Shown: positions 24,263-33,648 of the stretch, in pieces
Layout of the letters: the number at the start of each line of letters is the position of its first letter
How positions within the stretch are numbered: position 1 is the stretch's first letter
Origin: JADFOI01 sp965218935
Lineage (GTDB): Bacteria; Acidobacteriota; UBA6911; RPQK01; JADFOI01
Length of the DNA: 64,000 nt
Assembly: GCA_965218935.1 (NCBI GenBank)
Contig: CBDCMH010000007.1
Span: forward strand, 682,001 to 746,000
Direction of reading: 5' to 3'
Program-made: the position numbers and the translations under genes
Notes under the pieces: model-generated
What the model was told of the DNA's origin: nothing
The model's database searches: none
The model's input: only the letters and a program-made list of their open reading frames with translations

Positions 24263-25606
24263 ATGAGCGATTTTCTTGAGCAGTTGTTTGAAACCAAAAA
24301 GATCAAGGACTTTGTCCCTCTTTTCAAGGAGGCGGAAGAAAAATACGGAAGCCAGGAGGAATTTCTCAAAGAGGTTACTGCCTACCTGCCTGTGCGTCTG
24401 TACGAACACTACTACGACGACACCGTGCCCCACAGCTTCTTCGCTCTTATTGCAGCCACCTTGTTGGCTCAATCTCTTTTCCCTGAGGACAGCCGTTGGC
24501 GACCGCTGGTACAGCAGTCCTGGTTCGCCACCAAAGAGAGAAAGCGAACCCCCTTGAATCTCGACGACATCGAAAGCAAAAGTGAAGGGGATCGGGAACA
24601 AAGATGGCAGCACTTTCAAGAGACCGCTGATGGGGGAGACTTCCACGCGGCAATGGCCTGGGCCAAACCATTTCTTAATGGAGACGAAGATCGACAGTTC
24701 TTTCGCAGCAAGGCACTCCTCTATGCGATGAATGACGTCTTTCAAGGAGCGCATAAGTTCCTGTATCTTTTCCAGGCCTGGAGACTGGCCGAGGCTCTGA
24801 AGTGGACCCATTTGGATCAAATTATCTGCCCGGCGCTGCACTTCATGATTGTGGCGCCCCAGGATCACTCACTCTCCCTGGTCGTGCTAAAGCGGGAGCA
24901 TTCGAATATTCTCAATTCCCTTCTCTCCAACGAGGGCGGAATCACCCGCGAGAGCTACGATGAGGCAGAAGCAGCCTTTCTTTTCAGCGAAGGGCCCGAC
25001 GAATCTCTCAACATGCTGGAAACTCTTGCCAACTCAGGAGCCAGTCTGGAGTCCGTCCAGGAGGTACTCCTCCTGTCAGCTGCCCAGGCGCTTTCCAACT
25101 CAAAGGCCGCAGATTGGATCTGGCCCATGCGAGCTTTTCACTTTGTCTACTGCATCCGTCAGTGGACCGATCAAACCCCTGAAGACAAAGCTTTTGCCCT
25201 CATGATGGCAGCGGTGCTGCTCAATCAAGCCTCCGCGAAAAGCCGTGAAACCGACCAAAACCGGACGCTGGATGAAGTGGCCCGCCAATTGTGTCCCGTC
25301 GAGCCCTTCAGTGTCCTGCGAAGCGTCATCAGCCACACCGATCCCTATGCTTCGGCGACGGCCATTTACGCCATTCTGGGAATGGACGACAGCAAGAAAG
25401 AAGAACTTTTCGAGACTCTTTCCAATCAGGCGGTAAAGAACGACGGGGACATGTGCTACGGACACGATATTCTGTTCATTCACGAAGTGGCCGATTGCTA
25501 CAAGGATCTTCAACTTGAACAGAAAGACAAACTCCTGCTCGCTGCCGGATTCTTTCTGGGGAGAGTCGCCAAGAAATACGAGCTTTTCGGGACGTACAAG
25601 GGGTAA
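24263..25606 (+). CDS. Hypothetical helical protein, 447 residues
   Basis: I do not recognise this protein. It starts at ATG 24263 with AAGGAG nine bases upstream. It has no signal peptide and no membrane helix. The sequence is rich in helices with several histidines, including RLYEHYYDDTVPHSFFALI near residue 48 and CYGHDILFIHEVADCYKDL near 400, which could be metal ligands because similar spaced His/Asp/Glu sets occur in helical oxygenase-like folds. That is a guess. It stands alone, divergent from ispG, and is followed by a hairpin repeat. Confidence 0.75.
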   Translation: MSDFLEQLFETKKIKDFVPLFKEAEEKYGSQEEFLKEVTAYLPVRLYEHYYDDTVPHSFFALIAATLLAQSLFPEDSRWRPLVQQSWFATKERKRTPLNLDDIESKSEGDREQRWQHFQETADGGDFHAAMAWAKPFLNGDEDRQFFRSKALLYAMNDVFQGAHKFLYLFQAWRLAEALKWTHLDQIICPALHFMIVAPQDHSLSLVVLKREHSNILNSLLSNEGGITRESYDEAEAAFLFSEGPDESLNMLETLANSGASLESVQEVLLLSAAQALSNSKAADWIWPMRAFHFVYCIRQWTDQTPEDKAFALMMAAVLLNQASAKSRETDQNRTLDEVARQLCPVEPFSVLRSVISHTDPYASATAIYAILGMDDSKKEELFETLSNQAVKNDGDMCYGHDILFIHEVADCYKDLQLEQKDKLLLAAGFFLGRVAKKYELFGTYKG

Positions 25607-25654
25607 CCGCAGCCGGAAGACCGGCTGAGCTCCCGAGCCCCTGACCACCTGACC

Positions 25655-25673
25655 CTGCACGCTTCGCGTGCAG
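25655..25673. repeat. Hairpin followed by GAGAGAAAGAGA purine tract
   Basis: CTGCACGC-ttc-GCGTGCAG is a perfect 8-bp stem between two convergent genes, followed by AGAGAAAGAGAGAAGG and GGTCAGC-type repeats. No T-run is present on either strand, so it is a poor intrinsic terminator. The same hairpin-plus-purine layout recurs at 29210-29252 and, on the minus strand, at 59510-59460. Confidence 0.6.
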
Positions 25674-25703
25674 AGAGAAAGAGAGAAGGAATGGGTCAGC
25701 GGA

Positions 25704-27640
25704 TCAGGTGGTCAGGTGGTCGGAGTCCGCGGTCAGGATTTCCGCCTCCCCCCACACTTGCTCCCAGTCACCGGTCATGATGGCTCCCGAACTGCGCTGT
25801 TCGGGCGGACAAAGAAGGTGAAAAAACACGAAGACAGGCATATCTAAACCCAGCCTAAACAACTTAAGGCTTTTCTTTAATTCTTCTTCCTTCCAAGCTT
25901 CCAATAAAGAGAAAAATAGCTTTGCCCTCCGGTAGGCGGCCACCACCTGCTGCCTTTGGAATGAGGTCCGGCCGCCAATCGGATAACGAGTGGCCAGATG
26001 GGTCTGAACCGGGTCTTCGTCGATCTTCTCTCTGAGATCTGGATGGTCCATCCAATCCCGCCAGAAGGTAGCCTTCCCGTACCTTTCCGGTTCCGCGACC
26101 TCGAGGGCGCGTACCAAAGCGACCCACTTCTGTTCTAGGGCTGCCTGACGCACCTTTCTGAGACCCGCTGGAGAAAAACGGGTACCTACCAGAAGCTGAA
26201 GGGTCAGTGGAAAAGAAGAGGGTGCAGGAAGGCTGAACTCCTTGAAGATACCCATCCGCAGGGCCATCTTCAGAAGCTGTTCGAGAGCATCCCTGGAGAA
26301 TTCGCCCCCTTTCCCATAGCTCCAGAGAAACTCCTGTGAACGTTCGGTTCCCTTGAGTGTCTCCCGATGCAGCAATCTCAGAAATTGAATCTCATCCCAG
26401 CGATAACGAGTCTTTTCCAACCCTTCTGTTTCCTCAAAGACGATGTCGCCAGCCGGGCTGACCCTGATCGCCTGACGCGACTGGCGCTCGCTGGTCTTAT
26501 GAATTCCAAGCCAATTGAACACATTCAAACGCACGGTGACCCGCTGTCCCCGGATGCGCTCGAACCCTCCAGATACCTCTATTCCGGTTTCAGGAGCAGG
26601 TAAGGAAGCGCCCACAAGGCGTGCGTAACTCCTACGAAAAGTCTCAGGCTTGGGCCGGAGCCAATGGGCGGAAAGCAGCGTCGTGCGCTTCCTCCAGCGC
26701 GTTCTCTCCAAGGCCACCTCAACTTCCAGGCGCCTGACCAGGGCTTGCTTGAAGACCCGATTCATCTTCTTTTTCAGTGGCTCAGACAGTCCCTTGGAGA
26801 CAATGTGCAAAGGACCTTGGAGAGGTGGGCCGAGACGGGTCACCCGAAGCGAATTTCCAAGGTGCACCCCGGCAGAGACACCGGCCTGTCGCGTCGTCTG
26901 GCGATGGCGCCGCAATCGAAACTCTATTTTTTCGGCTCGTTTTCTGACCTGGACGTTGAACTCGCCTTCTTCCACTGCCTCAACCCGAGCACCCAGGAAG
27001 GCTCCCGATGAGAGTCCTTTCTGAACAGCCAGCATGGGGATGGAGCCGGGTAGGGTCCAACCTGGTCCCAGAGCCCACTCGATACCCATCGCCAATCGTA
27101 CCCGTCCACTCCACCGCCAGCGCACCACCTGTCCCTCCGGCATTTGGGTGACCTCACCCGCATCCAGCGGATCTCGATAACTTTTCCAGGCCTCCCGAAG
27201 CGCTCGAGCGATGGAAGTCTCCTCGGGAAAGACGGTAACCCAGGAGCGGTAGAGTCTCGTATTTGCCCCAATGTCCACTAAAAAAGGTGATCGATCCAAC
27301 CCTGTCGACGCTTCCGTGCTGGCCTCCACATCCCATTGAATGGCAAGGTGATGCTTCGGAACCTGAAAATTTCCCAGGAAAGCGTTCCCGGCAAATAGGA
27401 TCACCGAACGAACCTGGCTCTGGGGACGGACACGCCATCGCACATCTCTCGGTCCCCTTCCTGTGAACCCCGTGTAACTCGGAAAATCAGATCAATGGGC
27501 TGGGAACGATGGACCAAACCTGAAGGGGAGACATCGAGGCTATGGCGAAAGGGCTTCTTTTCAAGGCGCAGCTCCACTTGCGACCCTTCTATAAACCGTG
27601 AGTAGCCTCCCTCCAGGCGCCAGGTGAGTTCTGTTCCCAT
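25704..27640 (-). CDS. Large hypothetical protein, apparent frameshift near its N-terminus
   Basis: The main frame (27443 to 25704, 579 codons) is not recognised. It is arginine-rich, has no signal peptide, and includes FNWLGIHKTSERQSRQ and DEIQFLRLLHRE. Just upstream another frame from ATG 27640 encodes MGTELTWRLEGGYSRFIEGS and reads to IDLIF, where the main frame begins to look coding (PSYTGFTGRGPRDVRWRVRP). Adding one base in the T4 run (plus-strand AAAA at 27483-27486) would join them into one protein of about 645 residues. So this is either a consensus error or a recently broken gene. It follows the NUDIX gene by six bases. Confidence 0.65.
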
Positions 27641-27646
27641 GATCCG

Positions 27647-28210
27647 TCACTCTTCCAGGAACTCGATCAGATCCTTGATCATGGCTGCCGTCAATCCCCA
27701 AATCACATCCCCTTCATATTCATAGAAATAAAGGGTGACACCCCTTCCAAAGCGATGATGAATTTTTTCAGCTGGCTCAGTTTGGCGAAAGAAACGCACC
27801 GGGATCTCCAGGATCCGCTCCACCTCCCTGGAATTCAGGGAAACGGGAAACCCTTCCCTGAGGAAGGCCACAAAAGGAGTCACCCGGTAGTTGGTGGCGG
27901 CCATGTACTGGTTAAATGGGCCCAGCACCTCCACAAAATCAGCAGGAATCCCCACTTCCTCCTCCACTTCCCTCAAACCGGTTTCACGAAGAGAGGAATC
28001 CGCATCGTCACGAAGTCCTCCGGGGAAGGAAATCTGGCCCTTGTGGGTGGCGACTTCCTGGCTGCGTTGAGTGAGAAGAAAGTAAGGCTCGCCGTCTCGC
28101 TGGAACAGGGTCATGAGGACGGCTGCTTCTGCCGAGTGGCTTTCCTCAAGACTCCGTGGAGACCAGTTTTCTAATCTTTGCCGAATGCGCTTTTTGAGAT
28201 CACCTGTCAC
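27647..28210 (-). CDS. NUDIX hydrolase, CoA-pyrophosphatase-like
   Basis: NUDIX pyrophosphohydrolase of 187 residues from GTG 28210 (the frame is open to an ATG at 28282). The NUDIX box is GGLRDDADSSLRETGLREVE and EEVG, fitting GX5EX7REUXEEXGU. Upstream LLTQRSQEVATHKGQISFPG matches the UPF0035/CoA-diphosphatase subfamily (NudL type), so the probable job is hydrolysing CoA or related dinucleotides to control their level. A TATAAT-like box at 28223-28218 lies only seven bases before the GTG, which would make a leaderless message; this is weak. The divergent gene starts at 28334. Confidence 0.85.
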   Translation of the reverse strand: MTGDLKKRIRQRLENWSPRSLEESHSAEAAVLMTLFQRDGEPYFLLTQRSQEVATHKGQISFPGGLRDDADSSLRETGLREVEEEVGIPADFVEVLGPFNQYMAATNYRVTPFVAFLREGFPVSLNSREVERILEIPVRFFRQTEPAEKIHHRFGRGVTLYFYEYEGDVIWGLTAAMIKDLIEFLEE

Positions 28211-28243
28211 TGCCCGGATTATACAGAGTCCGGGCTTGCAAGT

Positions 28244-28271
28244 TTGGGGAATCAGAGGAATGGTGTATACT
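28244..28271 (+). promoter_or_regulatory. Candidate promoter for the TonB-C-like gene
   Basis: TTGGGG (28244-28249), a 16-base spacer and TATACT (28266-28271) lie 63 bases before the proposed TTG start. The -10 box is good and the -35 box is partial. Confidence 0.4.
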
Positions 28272-28333
28272 GCACCCAGCACCAGTGGGATTGCCGTGAA
28301 AGAATCACACGGGAGCGTTGGGAGACGGTTTCG

Positions 28334-29209
28334 TTGAGAGTTGCTCGAGCTCTTCGAGAATTTTCTTGTCTATTCGTTCTTGTTATCAGTATCTCCCTCA
28401 CCACTCACCTGTTTGGGGAAGGCGATTCCCTCGAATCCCGGAATTCACAGCAGGCCCTGCAGTTGATCCTGTTCGAAGATTATCCCTACAGGGTGTCCTC
28501 GGAAGGCGACCCTTCCCTGTACCATGTGGTTGATCTGCCCTCAGCAGAATTTCCGCAACAGTTCTCCTCCAGGTACACCCCTTTTCGAATACTTCAGAAA
28601 TTCACAGTGCCCGAGGGCATTGAAATCCCCAGAAAAGTGATCTTGTTAGACATCCACACTCTCCCGGAGTCGGCTCTCAGGAGGAAAAAGGTCTCCTATC
28701 AAAGCCCCGTCGGTGACCTGTCTTACCAGCTCGAAGTGAGCAATTGGATGGGCGAGTCCTATCAGATCAGGCTCAGCGGCAAATATAAAGGCTTTAGGTT
28801 CGACGACATTCCGATTCAGGGCCGCAGCGATCGAACCCAGTTGGTGACGATGAGAAAAACAGCTCGACAAACTCTCTTTGCTGTTTTAACTCCGGTACAG
28901 GCCATCCCGCTGTTTTCAGACCAGGAAAATCTTTCTCTGGAAAACTTTGAACAGCCAAAATTGATCGAGGGACCCAAGCCGCGCTATCCCGAGAAGCTAT
29001 CGGAAACGGGTCGCGTCCTGATTCGGGGGATCATCACCCCTGAAGGACGACTCGACCCTAATCGCTTTGTCCTCTTGGAGTGCCCTCACCCCCTTCTTGG
29101 CCGAAAAGCTCTTGAAACCGTCCTCAACGATTGGACATTCGAGCCAGGCAAGAAAGATGGACAGCCTGTGGAAGCCCTGATCAACATCGAAGTCGAATTT
29201 GCGCCCTGA
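28334..29209 (+). CDS. Exported protein with TonB C-terminal-like domain
   Basis: A protein of 291 residues from a TTG at 28334 preceded by GGGAGACGG. The N-terminus is a signal peptide (LFVLVISISLTTHLFGEGDS). The middle has no recognised domain. The C-terminal 80 residues (PKPRYPEKLSETGRVLIRG, then LLGRKALETVLNDWTFEPGK) match the TonB-C/energy-transducer fold used by many periplasmic proteins in this kind of genome without any transport role. The same frame is open upstream to 28178, but that part overlaps the divergent NUDIX gene and lacks signal features. Confidence 0.72.
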   Translation: MRVARALREFSCLFVLVISISLTTHLFGEGDSLESRNSQQALQLILFEDYPYRVSSEGDPSLYHVVDLPSAEFPQQFSSRYTPFRILQKFTVPEGIEIPRKVILLDIHTLPESALRRKKVSYQSPVGDLSYQLEVSNWMGESYQIRLSGKYKGFRFDDIPIQGRSDRTQLVTMRKTARQTLFAVLTPVQAIPLFSDQENLSLENFEQPKLIEGPKPRYPEKLSETGRVLIRGIITPEGRLDPNRFVLLECPHPLLGRKALETVLNDWTFEPGKKDGQPVEALINIEVEFAP

Positions 29210-29240
29210 GCTCGCTTAGCGCCTTCAGCTCTAAGCGAGC
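29210..29240. repeat. Hairpin followed by GAGAGAAAGAGA purine tract, between convergent genes
   Basis: GCTCGCTTAG and CTAAGCGAGC form a perfect 10-bp stem with an 11-base loop, followed by GAGAGAAAGAGATAACGGGTC. It begins right after the TGA of the upstream gene and overlaps the last codons of the convergent esterase gene. It could terminate transcription from both sides but lacks a T-run. Confidence 0.6.
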
Positions 29241-29947
29241 GAGAGAAAGAGATAACGGGTCAGGCGGTCAGGACGTAAGATTCCCTTAATCATCCCCTCC
29301 ACCATCGGCAATGCCCGGGACGGCACCACGTGCCCTCCCTCGAAATCAAAGAACTCCGGTTCCAACCCATGGGCCGTGAGCTGTTCCCGCGCCTGCTCGG
29401 CTTTCTCAGGTGAAACATTCTCATCTTGACGGCCATGCACCAGTAGGATTGAGATAGGAGGCAGTGCATCCAGCTGCTCGACGATATCAGGTGGCAGATC
29501 TCCCCCGCAGGCAATCACCCCCCGAACCGGAAGTGAGCTGTGAGCCCAGGTCCTGTAGGCCATGGAGACTCCCTGTGAGAAACCGAGCATAAAGACACCC
29601 CGTGAATCCACTTCAAAGGTTTCCTGCAACAGTCTGTAAAACTGCTCCATGTATGCCACAAAGTCCGAGACCGATTGATCACGCTCGTATTTCGTCAGCC
29701 ATGAAAATCCAACTCGGCGCTCTTTCGGATTTGTGTAGAACTGGTGGGCCCCTTGGGGTGCGGCCACCAGAATACCTTTTGCTGACAAGGGTTCGAATAC
29801 CTTGATGAACTGGCTCGCCACCTGTCCACAACCGTGCAACACGATAAGGAGCGGATGGGGTCCCTTCTGCTCCGGAATCTGCACACTGTAGTAAACCGTG
29901 TGTGCAATCTGCATCTTGCTGTTCATCAGGTTACCGGCTGGGGCCAT
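29231..29947 (-). CDS. Alpha/beta-hydrolase, phospholipase/carboxylesterase-like
   Basis: A 238-residue esterase of the Abhydrolase_2/PHB-depolymerase-like group, probably cytoplasmic. It shows the oxyanion loop LLIVLHGCGQVASQF, nucleophile elbow GFSQGVSMA, aspartate in VHGRQDENVSPEKA and histidine in FEGGHVVPS, a full triad. The start ATG lies four bases after the stop of the methyltransferase gene, so the two form an operon. Substrate unknown. The 3' end falls in a hairpin repeat. Confidence 0.85.
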   Translation of the reverse strand: MAPAGNLMNSKMQIAHTVYYSVQIPEQKGPHPLLIVLHGCGQVASQFIKVFEPLSAKGILVAAPQGAHQFYTNPKERRVGFSWLTKYERDQSVSDFVAYMEQFYRLLQETFEVDSRGVFMLGFSQGVSMAYRTWAHSSLPVRGVIACGGDLPPDIVEQLDALPPISILLVHGRQDENVSPEKAEQAREQLTAHGLEPEFFDFEGGHVVPSRALPMVEGMIKGILRPDRLTRYLFLSLA

Positions 29948-29951
29948 GGTG

Positions 29952-30752
29952 CTATGGATCGTTCGTCGTTCTTCGAGCTACCAGAACGAGGTCGTGAGAA
30001 GTTCCAGCCTCAAAAGGACCTCCCTGCATGTCCCCGTGAGTCGCCTGGATGCTGAAACCGGCACTTTGCAGGAGCGGGATGAGATCATCCCGCCTCCAGC
30101 CGCGGATTTCCCTCATTCGAGAGCGAATAACCTGAACGGGAGGATCCGCTTGCGGATCGTACTTCAAAGTGGTGGGGCAAAAACGCACCTTACCGTCTTC
30201 CAGAAGTTCCATCAGACGAACAAAGATAATCTCCCCCTCCTCCTCCTGGCGAAAATTAAGTGGAAGATGACGAACATTCTTCTCGAAGATGCGCTCGTAG
30301 TTGAGGATTTGCAGCAGGAAGATGCCCCCAGGCTCCAGGACCTGAGTCAACGAGGCGAAGGCCCGTTCCAGGTCCTGCCGTTCCGGTAAATGAACCAGGG
30401 CGTTGCCAAGAGAGATCGCCCCACCAAATCGGTCTGACACCACTTCCCTGACGGTTTGAATTTCTCCCAGGACAAACTGCACATTCGGCCCAAGAGGCTT
30501 CTCCTGCGCCTTGGCCAGCATGGACTCAGAACGATCCAGTCCCAGCGCCTGAAAGCCTTCTCCAGCCAGAAAACGGCTGTGTTCCCCAGTCCCACACCCC
30601 AGATCGATCACAGACCGTTTAGGGGCCTTTTCCAGAATCTTCTTGAGAAAAGGAGCTTCTCGGCGAATCCTTTCCGGCCAGGCTACGAAGCGCCGGTAGT
30701 CCACCCGTGAATAGGGATCCTCTCCAGAAAGATCCTTCTTGCTGTCTTCCAT
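29952..30752 (-). CDS. Class I SAM-dependent methyltransferase
   Basis: A 266-residue methyltransferase of the Methyltransf_25/11 type. Motif I is SVIDLGCGTGEHSRFL, then ALGLDRSESML (acidic residue binding the SAM ribose), GGAISLGNALVHL and the post-motif LEPGGIFLLQIL. The target is unknown; small molecules are more likely than proteins for this family. It heads a two-gene operon with an esterase. Confidence 0.87.
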   Translation of the reverse strand: MEDSKKDLSGEDPYSRVDYRRFVAWPERIRREAPFLKKILEKAPKRSVIDLGCGTGEHSRFLAGEGFQALGLDRSESMLAKAQEKPLGPNVQFVLGEIQTVREVVSDRFGGAISLGNALVHLPERQDLERAFASLTQVLEPGGIFLLQILNYERIFEKNVRHLPLNFRQEEEGEIIFVRLMELLEDGKVRFCPTTLKYDPQADPPVQVIRSRMREIRGWRRDDLIPLLQSAGFSIQATHGDMQGGPFEAGTSHDLVLVARRTTNDP

Positions 30753-30832
30753 GCCGTCTTTAACCCGAATTCCTAACAGTTACAAAGCCTTCAATCGCCG
30801 TATAAAGAATTTATCGGAAATAGCAACAAATG

Positions 30833-30855
30833 TGTAGCGTCCGTTCTTAGAACGG
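30833..30855 (+). repeat. Small hairpin repeat with TTA loop (copy 1)
   Basis: TGTAGCGTCCGTTCTTAGAA and three more bases form CCGTTC-TTA-GAACGG. A second copy with 20 of 23 positions equal occurs on the minus strand at 47428-47406 at the end of egtD. Likely a REP-type dispersed element. Confidence 0.6.
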
Positions 30856-30928
30856 GTGACTTGCTTACCTTTCGCTGCCGAGCCGCAGCTGCAACTTTGA
30901 GTTCACTTGATTCGTTACACTGAAAGTG

Positions 30929-32389
30929 ATGGCACTAACCAAGAAAGCCGGCCTTTGCATTATCGTACTGTTCATGCTTCCCTTCTGTGGGGTCGGCCTC
31001 TTTTGCATCGTGCTCGCTTTGCGGGAGGTTTTTTCCGAGCAACGGGAAACGGGGACGGTTCTCTTCCTGGGACTCTTTGGCCTGGTCTTCGGGGGTGTGG
31101 GTGTGTGGATGATCCTGAGGACCCTCAGGGGCTACAAGTCTTCCCAACAGGTCGATGAGCGCAAGACCCGGCACCCGGATGAGCCCTGGCTGTGGCGCGA
31201 GGACTGGGCAAACAGACTGATCCAGGACTCCAACCGCTCCTCGTTGAGTTATGTCTGGCTCTTTGCTCTGTTTTGGAATCTCATTTCAGTGCCCCTGACT
31301 GTGACCGTGCTGCCTCAGGAAATCCTACAGAACGGGAATTACCCTGCACTTTTGGGCCTCCTTTTTCCGCTGGTCGGAGCCGGTCTGCTGATTTGGGCCA
31401 TTCGGGCCACCCTACGTTGGAAAACATTTGGCACTTCCGTTCTGGAACTGGAAACACTTCCGGGCCTGATCGGTGGTCACCTGAAAGGAATCCTCCAAAT
31501 TCCCACCCCGCTTCTGCCGGAGGAGGGTCTCCTTCTCAAGTTGACCTGCATCAACCGCACCGTCAGCGGCTCAGGCAAGAATCGCAGCGTCAACGAGAAG
31601 ATCCTGTGGCGGGAACGTCAGCTGATCCCCAAAGACAGGATTCAAGCACGACTCCGAGGCTCTTCCATTCCCTTCACCTTTGAAATTCCCTACGACACCA
31701 GGGAAACGGATCGGAAAAATATGGACAACGCCATCCTTTGGTACCTTGATGCTGTGGCCAGTGTGCCCGGTGTGGACTATGGAGCCCAGTTTGAAGTACC
31801 CCTCTTCAGGACCCCGGACAGCGACCCGGATTTCGCACCCACCCGTGAAGCTGAAGCACCGGAGGTGAGCGAAGAGCAAAGCCAGGCCGGCGGCCGCGAG
31901 GGTATCACGGTAAGGCCGGGCCAGCGGGGTGGAACAGAAGTTTACTTCGCTCCGGCCCGCAATGTGAGCGTGGCCGCCGGCTTAACGGTCTTCACCCTGA
32001 TCTGGTCTGCTGCCATCTGGTTCATGATGAGGCACGGGGCCCCGATCTTTTTCCCCATTATCTTCGGCCTTTTTGATCTGCTCCTTCTTTACGCAGTCCT
32101 CCAGCTCTGGTTTGGGGTGAGCAAGGTACTCATCGAGTCGGGCCAGGTGAAGGTGACGAGCGGCTTTCTCTGGCTTGGAGTTTCCAAGAGTCTGCCCTGT
32201 TCCCAGGTGGAGAATATTGAGATCTCTATCGGCACGCAAAGCGGTGGTCGCTCCGGCACGCCCTACTACAACATCGAGCTCATCACAAACGACACGAAGA
32301 AAGTGAGTCTCGGCCGCGCCATAAAGGACAAGAGACAAGCCGAATGGCTGGTCAGGACCATGACGGATGCCGTGAACCAGTGGAAATAA
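30929..32389 (+). CDS. Multi-pass membrane protein, DUF3592-like
   Basis: A 486-residue protein from ATG 30929 (a GTG one codon earlier is possible). It has paired membrane helices at the start (ILFM-type segment about 8-28, and 45-65), another pair at about 105-155, a large soluble part resembling the DUF3592 cytoplasmic module (LLKLTCINRTVSGSGKNRSV, WRERQLIPKDR, IPFTFEIPYDTRETD), a second hydrophobic pair at about 350-400 and a C-terminal soluble domain (LPCSQVENIEISIGTQSGG). Function is not known. It stands alone. Confidence 0.75.
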   Translation: MALTKKAGLCIIVLFMLPFCGVGLFCIVLALREVFSEQRETGTVLFLGLFGLVFGGVGVWMILRTLRGYKSSQQVDERKTRHPDEPWLWREDWANRLIQDSNRSSLSYVWLFALFWNLISVPLTVTVLPQEILQNGNYPALLGLLFPLVGAGLLIWAIRATLRWKTFGTSVLELETLPGLIGGHLKGILQIPTPLLPEEGLLLKLTCINRTVSGSGKNRSVNEKILWRERQLIPKDRIQARLRGSSIPFTFEIPYDTRETDRKNMDNAILWYLDAVASVPGVDYGAQFEVPLFRTPDSDPDFAPTREAEAPEVSEEQSQAGGREGITVRPGQRGGTEVYFAPARNVSVAAGLTVFTLIWSAAIWFMMRHGAPIFFPIIFGLFDLLLLYAVLQLWFGVSKVLIESGQVKVTSGFLWLGVSKSLPCSQVENIEISIGTQSGGRSGTPYYNIELITNDTKKVSLGRAIKDKRQAEWLVRTMTDAVNQWK

Positions 32390-32601
32390 TAGGGGCTAAG
32401 TCCATCAGCACAGCAGCACCACCGTGTTGACCATGCCGCCCCAGTTCCTGGGTTCCTGGTGAAAAAGGTTGACACGAAAACTGCCTTTCGGATACGTTCT
32501 CCACTCATTTGGGGCTTGAGTAACTGCTGCAACGGCCCATTTTCAATGAGCCATTTCATTGCCCCCCACGAGTCACTTTGTCTTGAATAGGGGATGCTCC
32601 C

Positions 32602-33525
32602 ATGCGAATTGCCATACCCGACATGATCTCAAATTCCTATTTTCCCGCCATTGCTGCTGTGGAGCTCGGATTCTTTAAGTCCGAGGGATACGACGCCCAA
32701 CTTGAGAATCTCTACCCTGTGACCAAAACCATGGAAGCTTTGCGTGATGGGAAGATAGATCTGGTAGCCGGTTCCGCGCACGCCACATTGATGGCTTTCC
32801 CGAATTCGAAGGGCGCCAAGCTCCTTGCTGCCCTGGCGCAGAGGATGTACTGGCTTCTGATCCTGCGATCGGACCTGGATGCCCAGCGCGGCGAAGTCGG
32901 CGCGGTCAAGGGTCTGCGCATAGGGGCAGCACCGGGTGTGGACTTGGGCCTCCGCCAGCTTCTGGTCGAGGCAGGGATCGATGTTGAACGAGATCAAGTG
33001 CAGATCGGCCCAATCCCAGGTGCGACCGGGGCAGGCATACCGTTTGGCGTTTCAGCCGCCAAGGCGCTTGAAGAGGGCAAGATTGACGGTTTTTGGGCCA
33101 ATGCCATGGGCGGCGAGCTGGCCGTGCGCCGCGGCATCGGCACAGTCGTTCTGGATGTCCGACGCGGCGACGGACCACCCGCCGCCAAAAACTATACCTT
33201 TCCTGCCTTGATAGCTACCGAAGAAAAAATCGAGCAAGACCCCGAAGCCATCTCGGCCGCTGTACGAGCCCTGGTGAAGGCTCAGAAGGCACTCCGAGAG
33301 GACCCCACGCGCGCTACCGAGGTGGGACGTCGCCTGTTCCCCCCCGATGAGGCGGAGCTCATCGCATTACTGATTGAGCGCGACCTGCCCTATTACGATC
33401 CCACGATCTCCGAAGAGGTCGTCACCGGCATGAACCAATTTGCCCAGGATATCGGGCTTCTTGCCGAACCGGTCGCCTACGACAGCGTCGTTGCCACCCG
33501 CTTTAGCCACCTATGGACCGATTGA
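32602..33525 (+). CDS. NMT1/SsuA-like substrate-binding protein without signal peptide
   Basis: A 307-residue periplasmic-binding-protein fold of the NMT1/THI5/TauA group: FPAIAAVELGFFKSEGYDA, GKIDLVAGSAHATL, then hinge and second lobe. The frame begins directly at MRIAIPDMISNSYFPA, so there is no export signal, and no ABC ATPase or permease is next to it. It may therefore be a cytoplasmic enzyme or sensor built on this fold, or the export signal was lost. Its base composition is slightly more G+C rich than its neighbours, which hints at transfer. Ligand unknown. Confidence 0.82.
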   Translation: MRIAIPDMISNSYFPAIAAVELGFFKSEGYDAQLENLYPVTKTMEALRDGKIDLVAGSAHATLMAFPNSKGAKLLAALAQRMYWLLILRSDLDAQRGEVGAVKGLRIGAAPGVDLGLRQLLVEAGIDVERDQVQIGPIPGATGAGIPFGVSAAKALEEGKIDGFWANAMGGELAVRRGIGTVVLDVRRGDGPPAAKNYTFPALIATEEKIEQDPEAISAAVRALVKAQKALREDPTRATEVGRRLFPPDEAELIALLIERDLPYYDPTISEEVVTGMNQFAQDIGLLAEPVAYDSVVATRFSHLWTD

Positions 33526-33648
33526 GCACAGCCCAAGCAGGTCTAACTCCCGGTGTTCCCAACCCCGGCAGGTAGCCGTTATGGTGCATCTGCCGAGTGC
33601 CGCCTAATGATGGGGAGTAGGTTAGCTTTTGGTTAGCTATTCTTGAAA

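Noticed and set aside
24263..25606. Naming the 447-residue protein a questin oxidase-like enzyme
   Set aside because: Only a vague resemblance of histidine-containing helices; not enough to call a family.
32266..32559. A 97-codon minus-strand frame after the DUF3592-like gene
   Set aside because: Cys/Trp-rich, no ribosome site or family resemblance, and half of it is antisense to a better-supported gene.
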